From: Acestrorhynchus altus
Lineage: Eukaryota > Chordata > Actinopteri > Characiformes > Acestrorhynchidae
NCBI GenBank assembly: GCA_034509495.1
Contig: CM067514.1
Span: forward strand, 3,094,347-3,158,346
Direction of reading: 5' to 3'
DNA length: 64,000 bases
Positions 1 to 13,000 of this stretch are shown here, piece by piece; position 1 is the stretch's first letter, and each line of letters opens with the position of its first letter. The translations under genes were made by a program, and so were the position numbers. A model generated the notes under the pieces. That model was not told the origin of the DNA, searched no databases, and saw only the letters and a program-made list of their open reading frames with translations.

Positions 1-59
1 TACACGTACTGGTAAACCAAACGTGGGATAAAATCGGACGTGAAGGAGATCACAAACGC
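1..59 (-). CDS. ano1: ano1 coding exon 23 (partial, runs off the window)
   Basis: After an acceptor CTCCTCAG at 62-60 the frame reads AFVISFTSDFIPRLVYQYV (residues 775-793), matching AFVISFTSDFIPRLVYLYM. The exon continues beyond position 1, so its donor is not seen. The later C-terminal exons are outside the window. Confidence 0.95.
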
Positions 60-3000
60 CTGAGGAGAGAGACGCCCTGGTTAAATCTGACAACATTAAA
101 TGAGGATTAATTAACAATGAATAACCAACGAGGCAGTGTGTGGTTTGAAGGTGTGGTTTCTCTGAAAGGTGCAGTTTTCAGTTCAGTGAGTTTCACTGCT
201 GAGTACGTGAGGCACCAGAGGCACCGGGTGACATAAATGGGTGTCACCCTAATGACAGCTTAATGACCTGAGGAGTTACTGTCTCATTAAAATGCTCAGA
301 CAGACTGGTTCTGATCTGGGACGGGTGTTTGTCACTGAAAGCACACAGAGATGTTGAGAAGTAGAGAACGTACGTTCACAATGACGGCGACTTTGCTCAG
401 CCCTCTCAGAAGGTTGTACCAGATGCCTAGAAAGGAGAGAAAGTGAGATGATGAAAGGTGACTTGGTGAGAGAACAGATCATACTGAGATCATATTTCTG
501 CTACTCAGTAAACAAAGAACATCACAGTATGGCCACAAGGTGGTGCTATAATCACGGCAAAATAAGAGTGCGTGGTTTTAAAATAGATACAGACTAATGT
601 ACACCCCTTCTAATGAACACATTCGGCAACTTTTTGCACACACAGTTTCGGTTCAAAGACACCTCCCAGACACTGTTCAAAGAGGTGTACTGTTGAAGAA
701 GAGCCCACCAGTTGTGAGAAAGGGGGTGTGTCTTTATTCTTTCATCTTTAAGGCCTTTACTATCTCGCCACACAGTGGAGAACCTTGATGCACGCTATGG
801 AGCATTGTCCTGCATATAAATCATGGTCTTTCTGAAAGATGGAGACATGTTCCTGCTCCAATGATTGAAGTAGGTGCTTATAAAAACTGGCAGTAGGTTT
901 GGGAGATGATTTTAAGTCCATCTTTAACCTGAAAAGGTCCATCTAGCTCATTTGTAACAAAACCAGCGCACAGCAGTATCCCACATCCACCCCAGGGGCT
1001 CGTCCATCTGCTCTGTCAAGACTCACTCTCATCTGACCAGTCCATTAAACCAGTCTAGATGTTTCAACTTCAGTGTCTTGTTCTGCAGTGTTTGGGCTTC
1101 AGTCTCCTATACCTTGGCCATGTCTCTGAGCACTGAACACCTCTGGACTTCTGCATGTATGACAGTACTGTAGGATAACGGATTCCTGGTCACTTCCACA
1201 TTATAAAATTTCCTGAGGACACCACAGTTACTGGACTGATCACTGGTGAGGATGAAGCAGAAAAGACCAAGGAGATGGGTTTTGGCCCAGGGAGGAGGGG
1301 GGAGCTGCACACACCACTCTGTAGAGGTGAGACACAGGTGGAGAGGGTGAAGACCTTCAAACTCCTTGTGATCACATCAGTGAGAATCTCACCTGGTCTC
1401 ACAACACAACAAATCATCAGGACATCCCAGCGACTGGACATTTTTAGAAAGCTGAGGAAATGTGGCACGAAATTCCCAGCAACGTCTACAGTGATTTGAG
1501 AGTGTCCTCACAAGTTCCATCATCGTGTGGTAAAGCAACTGCACTGTTCAGGACAGAAAGGCCCTCCAGCGGGTGATCAAAACTTCACAGTCCATCTCAG
1601 GAGCAGCTTCCCCTCGCTGCAGGACGTATACCACACCAGGAGCACTAGAAAGGCCCTCAACTTCATCAGGGTCAGCAAACAGCCCAACGCAGTCTCTTCA
1701 CACTACCGACGGCCGACGCTACAGGAGTGTAAAGTCCAGGACAACCGGACTCTACCCACAAGCCATCAGGACCAGAACACACTGTCCTTCATCATTCTGA
1801 TTAAGTGAACACTGACAACACACACACACACAGATCATGGAACTACACATGATATTCACTATACAGACACATAATTCTTATCTTTCTCTTTATGTCTACC
1901 TGTATATAGTGTCTACTTATATATCCTGTTCAGTTTTCGTCTCTAGTGTCTCTTTTAAAATTCATTTTATTAATTATGCACACCATATAGGGTGTTGATC
2001 TCCTCAAACACTCCCTCATTACATAAACCCACGTCACCTCATCTGCTTATATCCAATAAGCATTAAGTCTATAAATCTTGGATATACATAGAAATAATGA
2101 TATGGTCAAAATATTTACTTGCCTAATAATAGTGGTGAGTGTATAGACAGTTGAATGCTTTAGCTGAATGCCTTCATTAGAAGGGGTGTTCAGAAATATT
2201 TGGACATATTGTGTATCATTTTGTTCATTTTTGGCTCTGTAAGCCTATAAAATCCTGTAAAAATACTATATTCCATGTCAATTTAGTCTCATTTACACGA
2301 TTATAAATGTTTATTTATCAGCATCTGCAAACCTACATGCATATTGTTTTTGTATTGGACAAAAACCTTTTATCTCCAACGTGGCAAATCATTTTACAGT
2401 CATTTTGGTCTTTTGGTTGATTGTTGTGAAATGTTGAAAACATACAGACAACAACTGTCAGATTCTTATTACGTCAAAAAAAATCAATAAACGTGACGAT
2501 ATCCCAGATATCCAGATCTCTTCAGGAAGCCCTATTTGGACGGGATAAGTTTAACGTGGAGGTTCTCAGTCTTTTTAGTCCTGTCTCAATGCACCATGTC
2601 AGCCATTTTTATGGACTGCACGGACCATATGATCTGAAAAGTCCCCAGATGCTTTTCACCTCCAGTAAAACAACCCATATATTAGTCCTGTGTTAATCGC
2701 CGTAAATATTCCCTCATATCCTCTGTGTTTCGTGGATTTTCGAGATGCTCTGAGATGATCAAGAAGGCATTCAGTTTTGTCATCCATGACACAGACACAT
2801 TGGGTTCAAGTCTGTGGCAAAAATGCATACTTACTGCTGGTATGAAAGCATGTGGCAGTGAAGATGGAGTAGCCTCCCATTCTGTCATTTATGCTGAGAT
2901 TTTACATACTGTGTGAATCGGTCATCGATTTCCCATCCTGTGATTTCACGTATGTCATCCGATAAAACTAATCCAATCTGGATAGGGCTTAAGCGTCCAG

Positions 3001-4054
3001 TTCGGACAGTCTGCAATCAAATTCAACAACATGCACAAATGCAGTTTACAGATACATACCAATGTCTTTGGCTCTAGCACCGATGGGCCGCCTGAACTCG
3101 GTAACAAACTTCTTGGCGTCAAGGCGGATCTCGATGATGTTGTTGAGAAGTGCAAAAAGAGGAGCCAGAGGGAAGGAGGCCACGAACAGAGTGACCATCC
3201 CGAACTGGATGACTGGATGGAGAGCAAAACCAAAGAAAGAAAGAAGAATCAAAACTCTTTGGACATTTTTAAAAGAAATTTGGTCAGTTTATCAGAGAAA
3301 TCACATGATCAAGGCAAGTGGCCAAAAACTTAGTGGCCTTAAATGTGCCTGTGCAACATTTCCTCAGATCAGTTTGTGGTTTCTAATGGACTGCTGCTGC
3401 TGTAGCCTGAGCACTGTAGTGGTGTGCTCTGTTAGGAGGGAGCGGAGGGCATCCGGGCAGTAGTGGAGCGAGGGAGTGTTAGAGTTGGTGAGTTAGGGAG
3501 GGAGGGGTTGAGGGGGCGAGTTATTAATGAATCCACACCAGAACTAAAGCTCATAATCTCAGCTCTACTCAGCCGGGCCCCCTCTGGACCCACAATGCCT
3601 TGCTCTTAGCAGGAGGCCAGCCTACGCTGTGGCCTAGCAAGAGGAGAAGAGAGGGCACTGAGAAAGCACACCGCTCGCGTTCTGCAGCCTTGCTTTCATG
3701 GAGCTGGCAGTAAGCAGACAGCTCTCACTGGTACTAACGCTCTAACATCCTCAAAATCTACAGGCCAACTGAGGACGGCCTCACGAAGAGCTACCACACA
3801 AACGTGATTGGATTTCAAAGCCTGCATTTAATAAATCAAGTATTCCGAGGAAAATCCCTCTGTGCTCCACTCTGCCAAATACAGAGTCCTAAAGACATTA
3901 CGAACCGCAGATTATATCAAAACAAGGCTGGTCGTGTAGGAATGCCAGGTTCAGAAAATACAACTGCACTCTTGATGCGCTCGTTTCCTCGTGACTCACA
4001 GGTTTCATCTGATCCTGGTTCAGTCTGCCACCATTTTGCAACACATTCAGTACT

Positions 4055-4085
<31 letters not shown>

Positions 4086-7000
4086 GCGTGCAGTGACTCA
4101 CTCATCTCCATATACTCTGGATTGAGGCCAACGTAGGGGTTGAGGAAGTGGTCCTTCTCATGGCAAGAGAGTGTTTTGTGAAACTCCTCTTCCTGTTTGG
4201 AGTCCCTCTTCGACTTATGGCGGCGAATCAGTTTCTTTATTTTACTGTAACATAATAATAATAATCATAACAATAATAATAATAATAATAATAATACTAA
4301 TAATACTAATAATAATAATACACTTATTGTCAAAAATGTGAGATTGCAGTGCTTTTGGGAAGGAAGAAAAGGTCCAATAAATGATAAAAAAAGTTCAATG
4401 ATGATCAATATTTTATATATATATATATACAGAAGTGGTGTCTCTCAGTACGTTGTCAGCCAGACGTCTCTGCATGGAGGTGTAGAGGTTCCTAATGGTG
4501 TCCTGTGATGATCCATCCCATGCAGCTTGAATGTTCTCCCTCAGTTCTGCAGATGGTGTGGTAGGGGTGGAGTGTTGATAGAGCGTCCAATAGCATCCCA
4601 CACATTTTCAATCAGGGACAGGTCTGGAGATGAGACCGACCACGGCGTAGTAGTGTTCAGAACAGGCAGGGTCACCCCACATCATGACACCAGGCCTTCT
4701 GGACACGTGATGCGTGACAACGTACCTTTGATCCGATGACCATGATGCCTCCAACCACGGATTTGTTTGTCATCTTCACCAAGACAAAAGGGATTCTGTT
4801 GCTATTCTGACTGACTCCATGACAGTTTGGTACAACACCATTGCAGCCTTTGGTGACGTTGACGTGGTGTTTTGGGCAGTTGTCGTAAAGGTCTGCGTAC
4901 ATGTATTCATGCAGCCGTCTGCCAGTGGTGCTGCCCTAACAGGATGACTCACGAAGGGCATCACTGCTCACCGAATGTCTGCAATTTTGGCTGTTTGGTC
5001 ACTCTGAGAATGTCGGACAAACCTTGTCAAGTATTCCTTTTCTCATTTTCAGTACGGACATGTTTGTGTGTGTTTGTAACCTCTTTCAAATGTCCGGAAA
5101 GCTACACACTGTGATGAATGTCCTTACTTTTACTATATTCCCCCACTCTTACTGCTGCACACACAGTGCCAACAGCAATCCAACTGCTGCCCCTCTAATC
5201 TGCACGCAAGACATGTTCATTCAACGTTTACAAGAAAATGCTTCATGTAAATATTTGTATGACTCAAAAATGATATTTAGACCACGACATCGCCCACCTT
5301 CAACTGGGCTGAGACATACGGATGTAGAGCAAATAAAATGAGGTGTAGCCTAATGTCACGCAGCCTTTTATTCGGGAACGTTTTACTTTTGGAAGGTGAT
5401 CAACAGCCACCTTCTGTGTGCTGGGGATGTTTGTGCTTAATCATATGTACTCACGGAATTCCAATCTCAAACAAGTTGTTCTGGATGAGCTGCTTGCCCA
5501 GCATGGTGATGCACAGCTGAATGCACAGTTCCATCAGACAGCCGGCGTGAGCGCACTACAGCAGGTGCAGCAGAAAGAAGAACACGGTCATTCAATACCG
5601 ATTGGATTAGTAATGCCAGTACAAGCCTTTTTTAATAAGGTTAAAGTGAAGTCAGGCATGTGCAGGTCATTTCTCCTGGGAACGGTGGGGAGCGGCCATT
5701 TTAATTTGAAGAAAAATCCAATTTCAAAATCTAATAAGTGTTTGGTGTCTAACTTTTTGCACCTTTAGCTATTTTAATGCTGATATCTGTGCTAATATGG
5801 AGTTAATATAAGGTTACATTCCACTCTATACAATTACGGTCCAGCTGATTCCCACCACTGGCGACCATATGGATTGTGTTCCTCCAGAACGTCCTGTCTT
5901 CTGTTCGGGTCTTCACACATCTTCATGGAAAGTCTCAGAAGTCTTTGCCAAGTTCAAAGGCATCTATATTTCTCTAGATTTGGCAACCATACAGATTTGC
6001 AAAGACAGATCTTTGCATTTGCATATCGTGTCGAATGTGTTGAGTGCTGTTAATAACTGAACCAAGTAGGAAAAGCTGTCCAACATCTCCACATCTTCTC
6101 CATCAATGGTAAAGCTGGCCCTGTCCCATCTTTTCACTCTGTTCTTAAACCTTTTTCTTAACAGCCTTCAGGTCTTCTAGACTTCCCGCAGTGAGTGTTT
6201 GTCCTCTGCATATCGAAGGCTATTGACGTTTCATCCACCGATCCTGAAACCTTGTCGTCTTCATCCTGTCCTGTATGTTCTGCACACAGGTATGGAGATG
6301 GTATGCAGCCTTCTGTAACTCCTGTGCCAATGTGGAACCATTCTGTTCGTCCCTTTTCTGTCCTGACTGTAACTTGTTGATCAGTGTAGAGATTCCGCAT
6401 TACAGTAAAGAGATCCTCTGGTATTCCCATTTTCCCGAGTACGTTCCATGGTTTTATGTGGTCCACGCAGTCAAAGGCTTTACTGTAGTCTATGAAACAC
6501 ACGTTGACCTCCTTTTTGTTCTCCTTGGATCCAGTGTGCATATACGATGATGTCTTGTTCATCTGCCTTTCCTGAATCCTGCCTGCACATCTGGCAGTTC
6601 TCTTTCGATGGGATCTATATAATTAGCAATGCTTAAAGCAACTGCCTTAGGCTTAGTAACTAATTAATACCAAGCGTACATGTCTAAGTGGTTTCTGTTT
6701 ATGTTTGTGGCATCTGGCTGCACTGGTACCAGCAACTGTGATCCTGTACGCACCATGCGTACACTTTTTAATGGTTTTGTTCACTTTTTAAACATCATTT
6801 CATGAAAATAAAATTGTTACAGCAGTAAATGATCTGAATTTGTATTAAATAAAGGGTTTGAGATGCATTTTTTAGCTGTGTTGGGACAACTGTTTCACTG
6901 TCTCACCCGACTCTTCAATCTTCTCACATCCTCAGAGGGTCAGAATAAAAACAACAGAAACATCTCCAACTTTTTCAGAACAACCATTATGTCACAGTGT

Positions 7001-10000
7001 CAATATCAGTCACCCGTTGGTTCAGCTGGTGTGCGGTTCATTTCCTGTTCTCATATTCCACGTGAATATTCTCACTCAGTTCCTGCAGATTGTGCAGTAG
7101 GGGTGGTGTGGACAGCACATCCAGTAGCAGACACTGACCACGGCATAGTATCTGTGTCTTCAAGGCGAGCTCGTAAGACGGCAGCAGTACGTGGACGAGT
7201 GTTGTCCAGAGTGTGTGTTCAGAAAAGGGTATTTGCACGTCTTTGTCAGCTACCTTAAGGTAGCCCCCATGTTTCTTGTCTGAAGGGCAGTGGTGTAATA
7301 ATTAAGTTCACTCGTTTAAGTGTGTTAACTGCCTCACATATATGTGTGAATAGAATTTATTTTTTAACCATATTGTCATAATGCAATTCTAATATTTTTC
7401 TGTCTAATTTTGGATGTGCCAATTACCCATCCCCCTAAGTAGCCTCCCACATTACATGCCCTGCTCTGGATGCCAGGGGGAGAGATGGTCCACATGTTTC
7501 CTCCGAGTCATGTGACGATAGCCTACCGCCTCTTTTCAAACTGCTGCCATTTGTATCGTTGACAGGCAGCCATGGCGCTTGGAGGAGAACGCCGGTTCCC
7601 CGGTTCTAACACAATGGACGGCAGACACCCATGTTGACCAGCAGCGCACTTGTGAGATGTGTGAGGAGCACCCTCCCCCCACCCCCCGAAGGAGAGCAAG
7701 CCCATTTCTCTCCCTCTGGACCCCAGCGAACCATCATAGTGGTAGCGCCTTAGCCCGCTACACCACTCGGGGCGTATGCAATTCTAATTTTAGTGTCATG
7801 TTATGTCAGATATTTAAAAACTAAATTTTGTTTCTATTCATTTTTACTATTGTATATATGTATGTCTATATTTGGACAGTATATTGATTATTTATGTGTG
7901 GACGGGTTGTCCACTGTGCCATACAAGCTAGAACTGCCTCTAATTGTCCATACAAATGGGCACAGAACCAGTAGTAGACATATTGGAGCCTGGATTTTGC
8001 CATATTTCTGTTTTTCTATATAATACTTCAGGAGAAAAAGGTCGAACAGGTCTTGGTTGATTAACTACACGAGTGTCAATTCGATTTTACACCGTCCAAC
8101 TTCATTTTAAGCCAACAATGTGTGACTGTCTGTTCTGTCTCCCCCCTGACTAACTTTAAACACTTACCTCCTCCATCCGGTAAGAGCCTATGACATACAC
8201 ATAGTTGCCTGGTCGGCCAATGAGCCTGAGGGTGCAGGACAAAAAGAGAGAGAGAGAGATGGAGAGAGAGGTCAAGATAAGGTCTGTTCATCAGCTGCCA
8301 CTAAATGCTAATTTATGAGACAGGGTCGGTGAGAATGAGAGCACTGTATAAAGAGGCTGTGTGGAGGTAAATATATAAGGTGAGTACAACCAGTCTCTCC
8401 AGCACAGCCCAAAACAGACAACAGCACAGCAGGCATGGTCATGCAGCTGATGAACAAGAGTGACAGAAAGAAGGAGATGTTCCAACCTGCCTCTGAAGAA
8501 TGCGAGGTAGACAATCGGAGTGAAGGCATTTGCAAACTTCAGGACGAACGCCTTGAAAATCAGCCTTTCCTCAAAACTCTTGTCAGTTTTTGGGACCTCT
8601 GAGAAACAAAAAATATACTTTTATTAACGCGGTTATCTGGAATACAAGGTGAGCATCCAAGCAGACATTTTAATTACTGTCATCTTGATTAATAACAATG
8701 TATACTTCTTGGTATCTCATTATTAAATTATAATTAATTCTTTAATTTATGAAGGACAGGCATTTATTCGTTTCTTTTCTGGAATATGAAGCAAAGCAAT
8801 ATATCATATTACAGTGACTTTTTTATAACTTATTCAGTAATTTGACTCGAGATCTGATCCGCGCTTTCCAAATATGAGGCGTTTGAAAAAGTTAGGACAC
8901 CCCATGCAGAAATATATGAATAAATATATGAACATATAAATGCAAGGAGGCTGCAGATGCAGATGAGTCAGGAAAGGGATTTAAAAAGATCTCAAAACAT
9001 GAAGAAATCAGAGACCAAAATGGCCGGGTCAGCTCAAGAGCAGGCCGCGATCCTAAAACGGTCATCATGGGACCGACAGGAAGTTCTCACTACAGTTGAT
9101 GTCACAATGCAGCATCAGAAAGAGACCAAACGCTTTACATGGGAGGTGTGCCCAAAAAAGACTGAACCCAGGTTCTTCTGTTTGTTACATTGCATTCTTT
9201 TGGTCCAATTAGTTCTACGTTCAAGCTGAAGACCTGTCATCACCACCTGCATGTGCTGCGTCTCTCTGTTCTAAACACTGATTGATCGGTAGAGGAGTGC
9301 ACACCAGTGTTTAATCAATGCGGCGAGCTGCCTTTCCAGGTGTTGTGCAGAATTCCATTTCCCTGTCAGAACCCGACTCCCTTCGGGTGCTTGCGTGGTG
9401 CGCGGCAAAGTGAGCATAACAAATTACCATCGGATTCCTTTGGTTTCTGTTGATGCAGACTGTGACCACCTCTTTAGGTTTGGTCCACACACCTTTCACT
9501 TCTGCAACTTTGGTTTGGACCAAACTGGATGGTCCAAAAGTGTGGACCAAGCGGCGCAGAAGCCAGAGAATTCCAAGACAAAAATGAAGACTTCTGAAAA
9601 ATGTTTTGTTTTGCAGTTTTTTAAATCCCTTCCCAGACTCCTCTGCACTTAAGAAGGGCCCATAGAGAGGACATTAGACGGTCCTCTAATGACGGTCTAA
9701 TCATTTGCAGCTGATGTTCTGCACCTGGTTCTAATTTAAGGCATTTAGAAATAAGTTTAATCTCAAGCAATAAAAGTTTTTCCTCGCAAGAAATTTACAT
9801 TTCTAATCTGTATTTTACAAACACAATTTAAAACACAGACTTATGCTGGGCTAAATGAATCCTCTAGACCTCACGGTGTCTTTCAACAGTATGCTTTTTC
9901 ACCTCTGGTCTGTAGAACAATTCCACCTCACTTTTGGTGGAAAACCAAATTTTTAAACATAAAAATTCTAAATTGTGTGTTTATTTCACTAAAATTTAAG

Positions 10001-13000
10001 TTTCTGTAGATAACATTGCACAAGGATGATCAGGCTATAAATACATGCGGGGTGTGTGGCGGGATTCATAGATTGAGAAGAGGTGGTACAGTGGAGTGAA
10101 CGTCCTGTTCAATGTACAAAGCACATGCTGATGATGAGCTAGTGTGAAGGAAGTAGCTGAATTGTGAAGAGAATTTGTGAAGGAATGGAGCTGAAGACAC
10201 GGAGACGTTCACTGCACTACTTCTTCTCAATCTGTGAGTCCCATCACACATACCACGGGTTTTTATAGCACAGACATCCTCGTGCAACAGCATCGGCAGG
10301 AGCCTGAAATTACTACCACTTTAAACTTAAAGGTGACCATTTTTTGTCCAGTGAGTTTAGTTTCAGGTGCTTTGTTGACTATAATTGTCTTGTTGCTACA
10401 TAAAAAAATACATACAAAAATTGCTTCGATTGTGCTGAGGATCTTGGTTGATCACACAAATAACTGAAACATCTATGAAGCACCTGAAAGTTAAGGTTGG
10501 TTTGATATTACTGAAAATGGGAATTGCAGGCTTAAACACAGTGACTTCTGATCTTCCTTCTCAGACAGCCAGACGAGGACCTCACCCATAACTGTGAGCC
10601 ATCGCGCCACAGCTCCATAGATCTCATCCATGATGATGATGATGATGAGGTTGATGACTGCGGCGGTGGTTTTGACGGTGGCCCGGACATTGGAACGGAA
10701 GGTGGAGGTGGAGCTCATGTGCAGGGCAGTCTTAATGGAAATCCTGTACAGAACCACTCCGAACACGATGGAGAAGGTCACAAAGATCTGCACAGAGCAC
10801 AGCTGCAGGTCACAATATGCTGCATCTAAACAATTCACTAACAAAATCCTCTTTTCGGATAAAAGTAAATCCTGCATTTCGTTTGGAAGAGTCTGGAGGA
10901 AGCGTGGAGAGTCTGAAGTGTCTGAAGTCCAGCGTGACATTTCCTTGTGTGATGGCTTGGAGGATCATGTCATCTCCTAGTCGTGAGTCAACGCAGCATT
11001 TACCAGGAGATTTTACAGCTGACAAGCTTCATGGAGATGCTGATTTCCTTTTGCCACATCATCTTCCATAGCTTATTGAATATTCTAATAATATATTTAT
11101 TAGAATTTATTATATGCTCTGTTTTTCTGGTTTAAATGAGCTATACTGATCCACAGTAAAACAAAAACAACCCACAATACAATGAGCATACACTGTACTG
11201 CATGTTTATAAATGTGTCCTGGAGAAGCACCATACCATGAAGACCATCATAATAAGGATGGTCATGTAGGCTGGCATCCTGTCTGTGCACGTGAGCTTCT
11301 TTTTGCTGGGCTGAAACAGAAGCACAAAAAGGTGTGAAATCTAAACCCCCCCCAACACACACACACACACACACCCACACAGATCTAAACACGCTAGTCT
11401 GGGTGACCTCCGTCATGACTGCTCCTACAGACACAGCCGTCATTGCTCTGACCCGAGGGAGAGCGACCACGGTCCAGTCAAGCACATCAAACACGAGCTT
11501 CAGGACATGATTCACTGTCAGGCGATCAAATCTCATTTCCGTATTCAACAAAGTGGGTCAACATCTTTTAAATGTATATTGGTCAGTCAACCAGGAAGCT
11601 TCCTGACCATAATAGAATTGGCTAGCAGGAGTGGAGTCATAAAATTGAATGGACAGACGGAGAAATTGTGGTGGCTTGTGCCCCACAGCTTATAAATGGA
11701 GATAATGGTTGCAGAGAGGAGGGCCGTTGGTTAAATCTCTTTAAACAGCTGCCGATCTTGCTGAGTCAGCTCTATTGGGCTCTAGCTATGTTAATGGGTG
11801 GACGATAAAGCTTGAAATGACGAGAGACCTGTCCGACACCCATCCTCTGTTAGCAAAGGTACAGCGAGTGTAGAACAACCCAATGCTCCAGCCTTTTATC
11901 AGATCCTTCCTTTAAAACCCATAACCATTGTAATGGGATTGTAACTAGTATCTTGGATACCCTGTAGTCTGGCGAATCGATGTGGCATCACTTTCAAGTG
12001 GAAAAAAAAACATCTGAAGGGATGTCATGCCATTGGGACAGCAGTTAAACATAGCGGCACAGACCAAATTATGTGTTTAGGTGGATCAATGGACCTAATC
12101 CATGCCACATGAATACACCCCACACCAGTATGGAACCACCACCAGCCTGGACAATGTCTTGTTGACATCTGGGCATCTGTGCCAAACACAAACCCTAACA
12201 GTCAGTACTGTGACTTACTGGACCACGTGTGGATATCCTGCATTGAATGGGGATGTGATTTCGGACAGTCACTTGTTTGTTCACTCGGTAACCACTGCAC
12301 TGTCCATTGTGGATGGTAATGCCTTCTTAACTGCTAAATTCAGAACATAGCAGTAGCCCAAAACGTTTAATGAAGCTGAGCAGCAGCTTTCCTGTGGGTT
12401 TCCCCACATACCATTGACAAAAAATGAAAAAACACAGTAGAGGCTGATCCCATTAATGTGTAAAAATGCTGTAGAAATGATGTGGCTGCAACATTGAAAA
12501 GCAGCGTGCAGCAATGGAGCTTCTTCTGCCTCTTTGATGTAGAAGCATCTTTAGTTATTAGTCAGTACAAATTAATTTCAGCATGAAGTGTCATTTTTCT
12601 GTTCATATAAATACAGTTTTTTTTCTTTCAATGAAAAACAAAAAAGGAATAAAGGCAAAAAAAATAAACCTCAAAATCTGAATTAGGAAAAAAATTCGAA
12701 ACAATCGAAATGAGAAAAAAAACACATGAAAACAAAATAAAAATGGAGTTTGGTAGTTGGGTTGGACAAGACCAAGGTCTGTCGCCGGTGCACTAACAAC
12801 GCAGGAATGATTTTGCTTTTAATCGTATCACCATCAAATACATTAATATCAAATGTTAGTGAGACTATGGGACTTCTTATCTGGCCGAAGCAAAAAAAAC
12901 AACAAAATTCTATTGTAAGGTACAGCAAACGTAGAGACATGCAGGTGGGTCATAAATCGATTACGCATATTTCCTTAAAGCCATGACCCCCCTCCACCAA

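Larger units (their letters stand above)
427..3059. other. intron of ano1 with LINE and MITE remnants
   Basis: Contains a MITE end at about 590-640, a Rex1/CR1-type LINE remnant (1.1-1.97 kb) and a short MITE end (2.16-2.23 kb). In 2.25-3.05 kb I see only AT-rich sequence with no feature. Confidence 0.7.

Noticed and set aside
3062..3463. 133-codon plus-strand frame
   Set aside because: Antisense shadow of the TM7-TM8 exon of ano1.
7740..7790. tRNA-like sequence near the right end of the SINE
   Set aside because: Box motifs are present but no cloverleaf could be folded by eye; it is a SINE head, not a tRNA gene.
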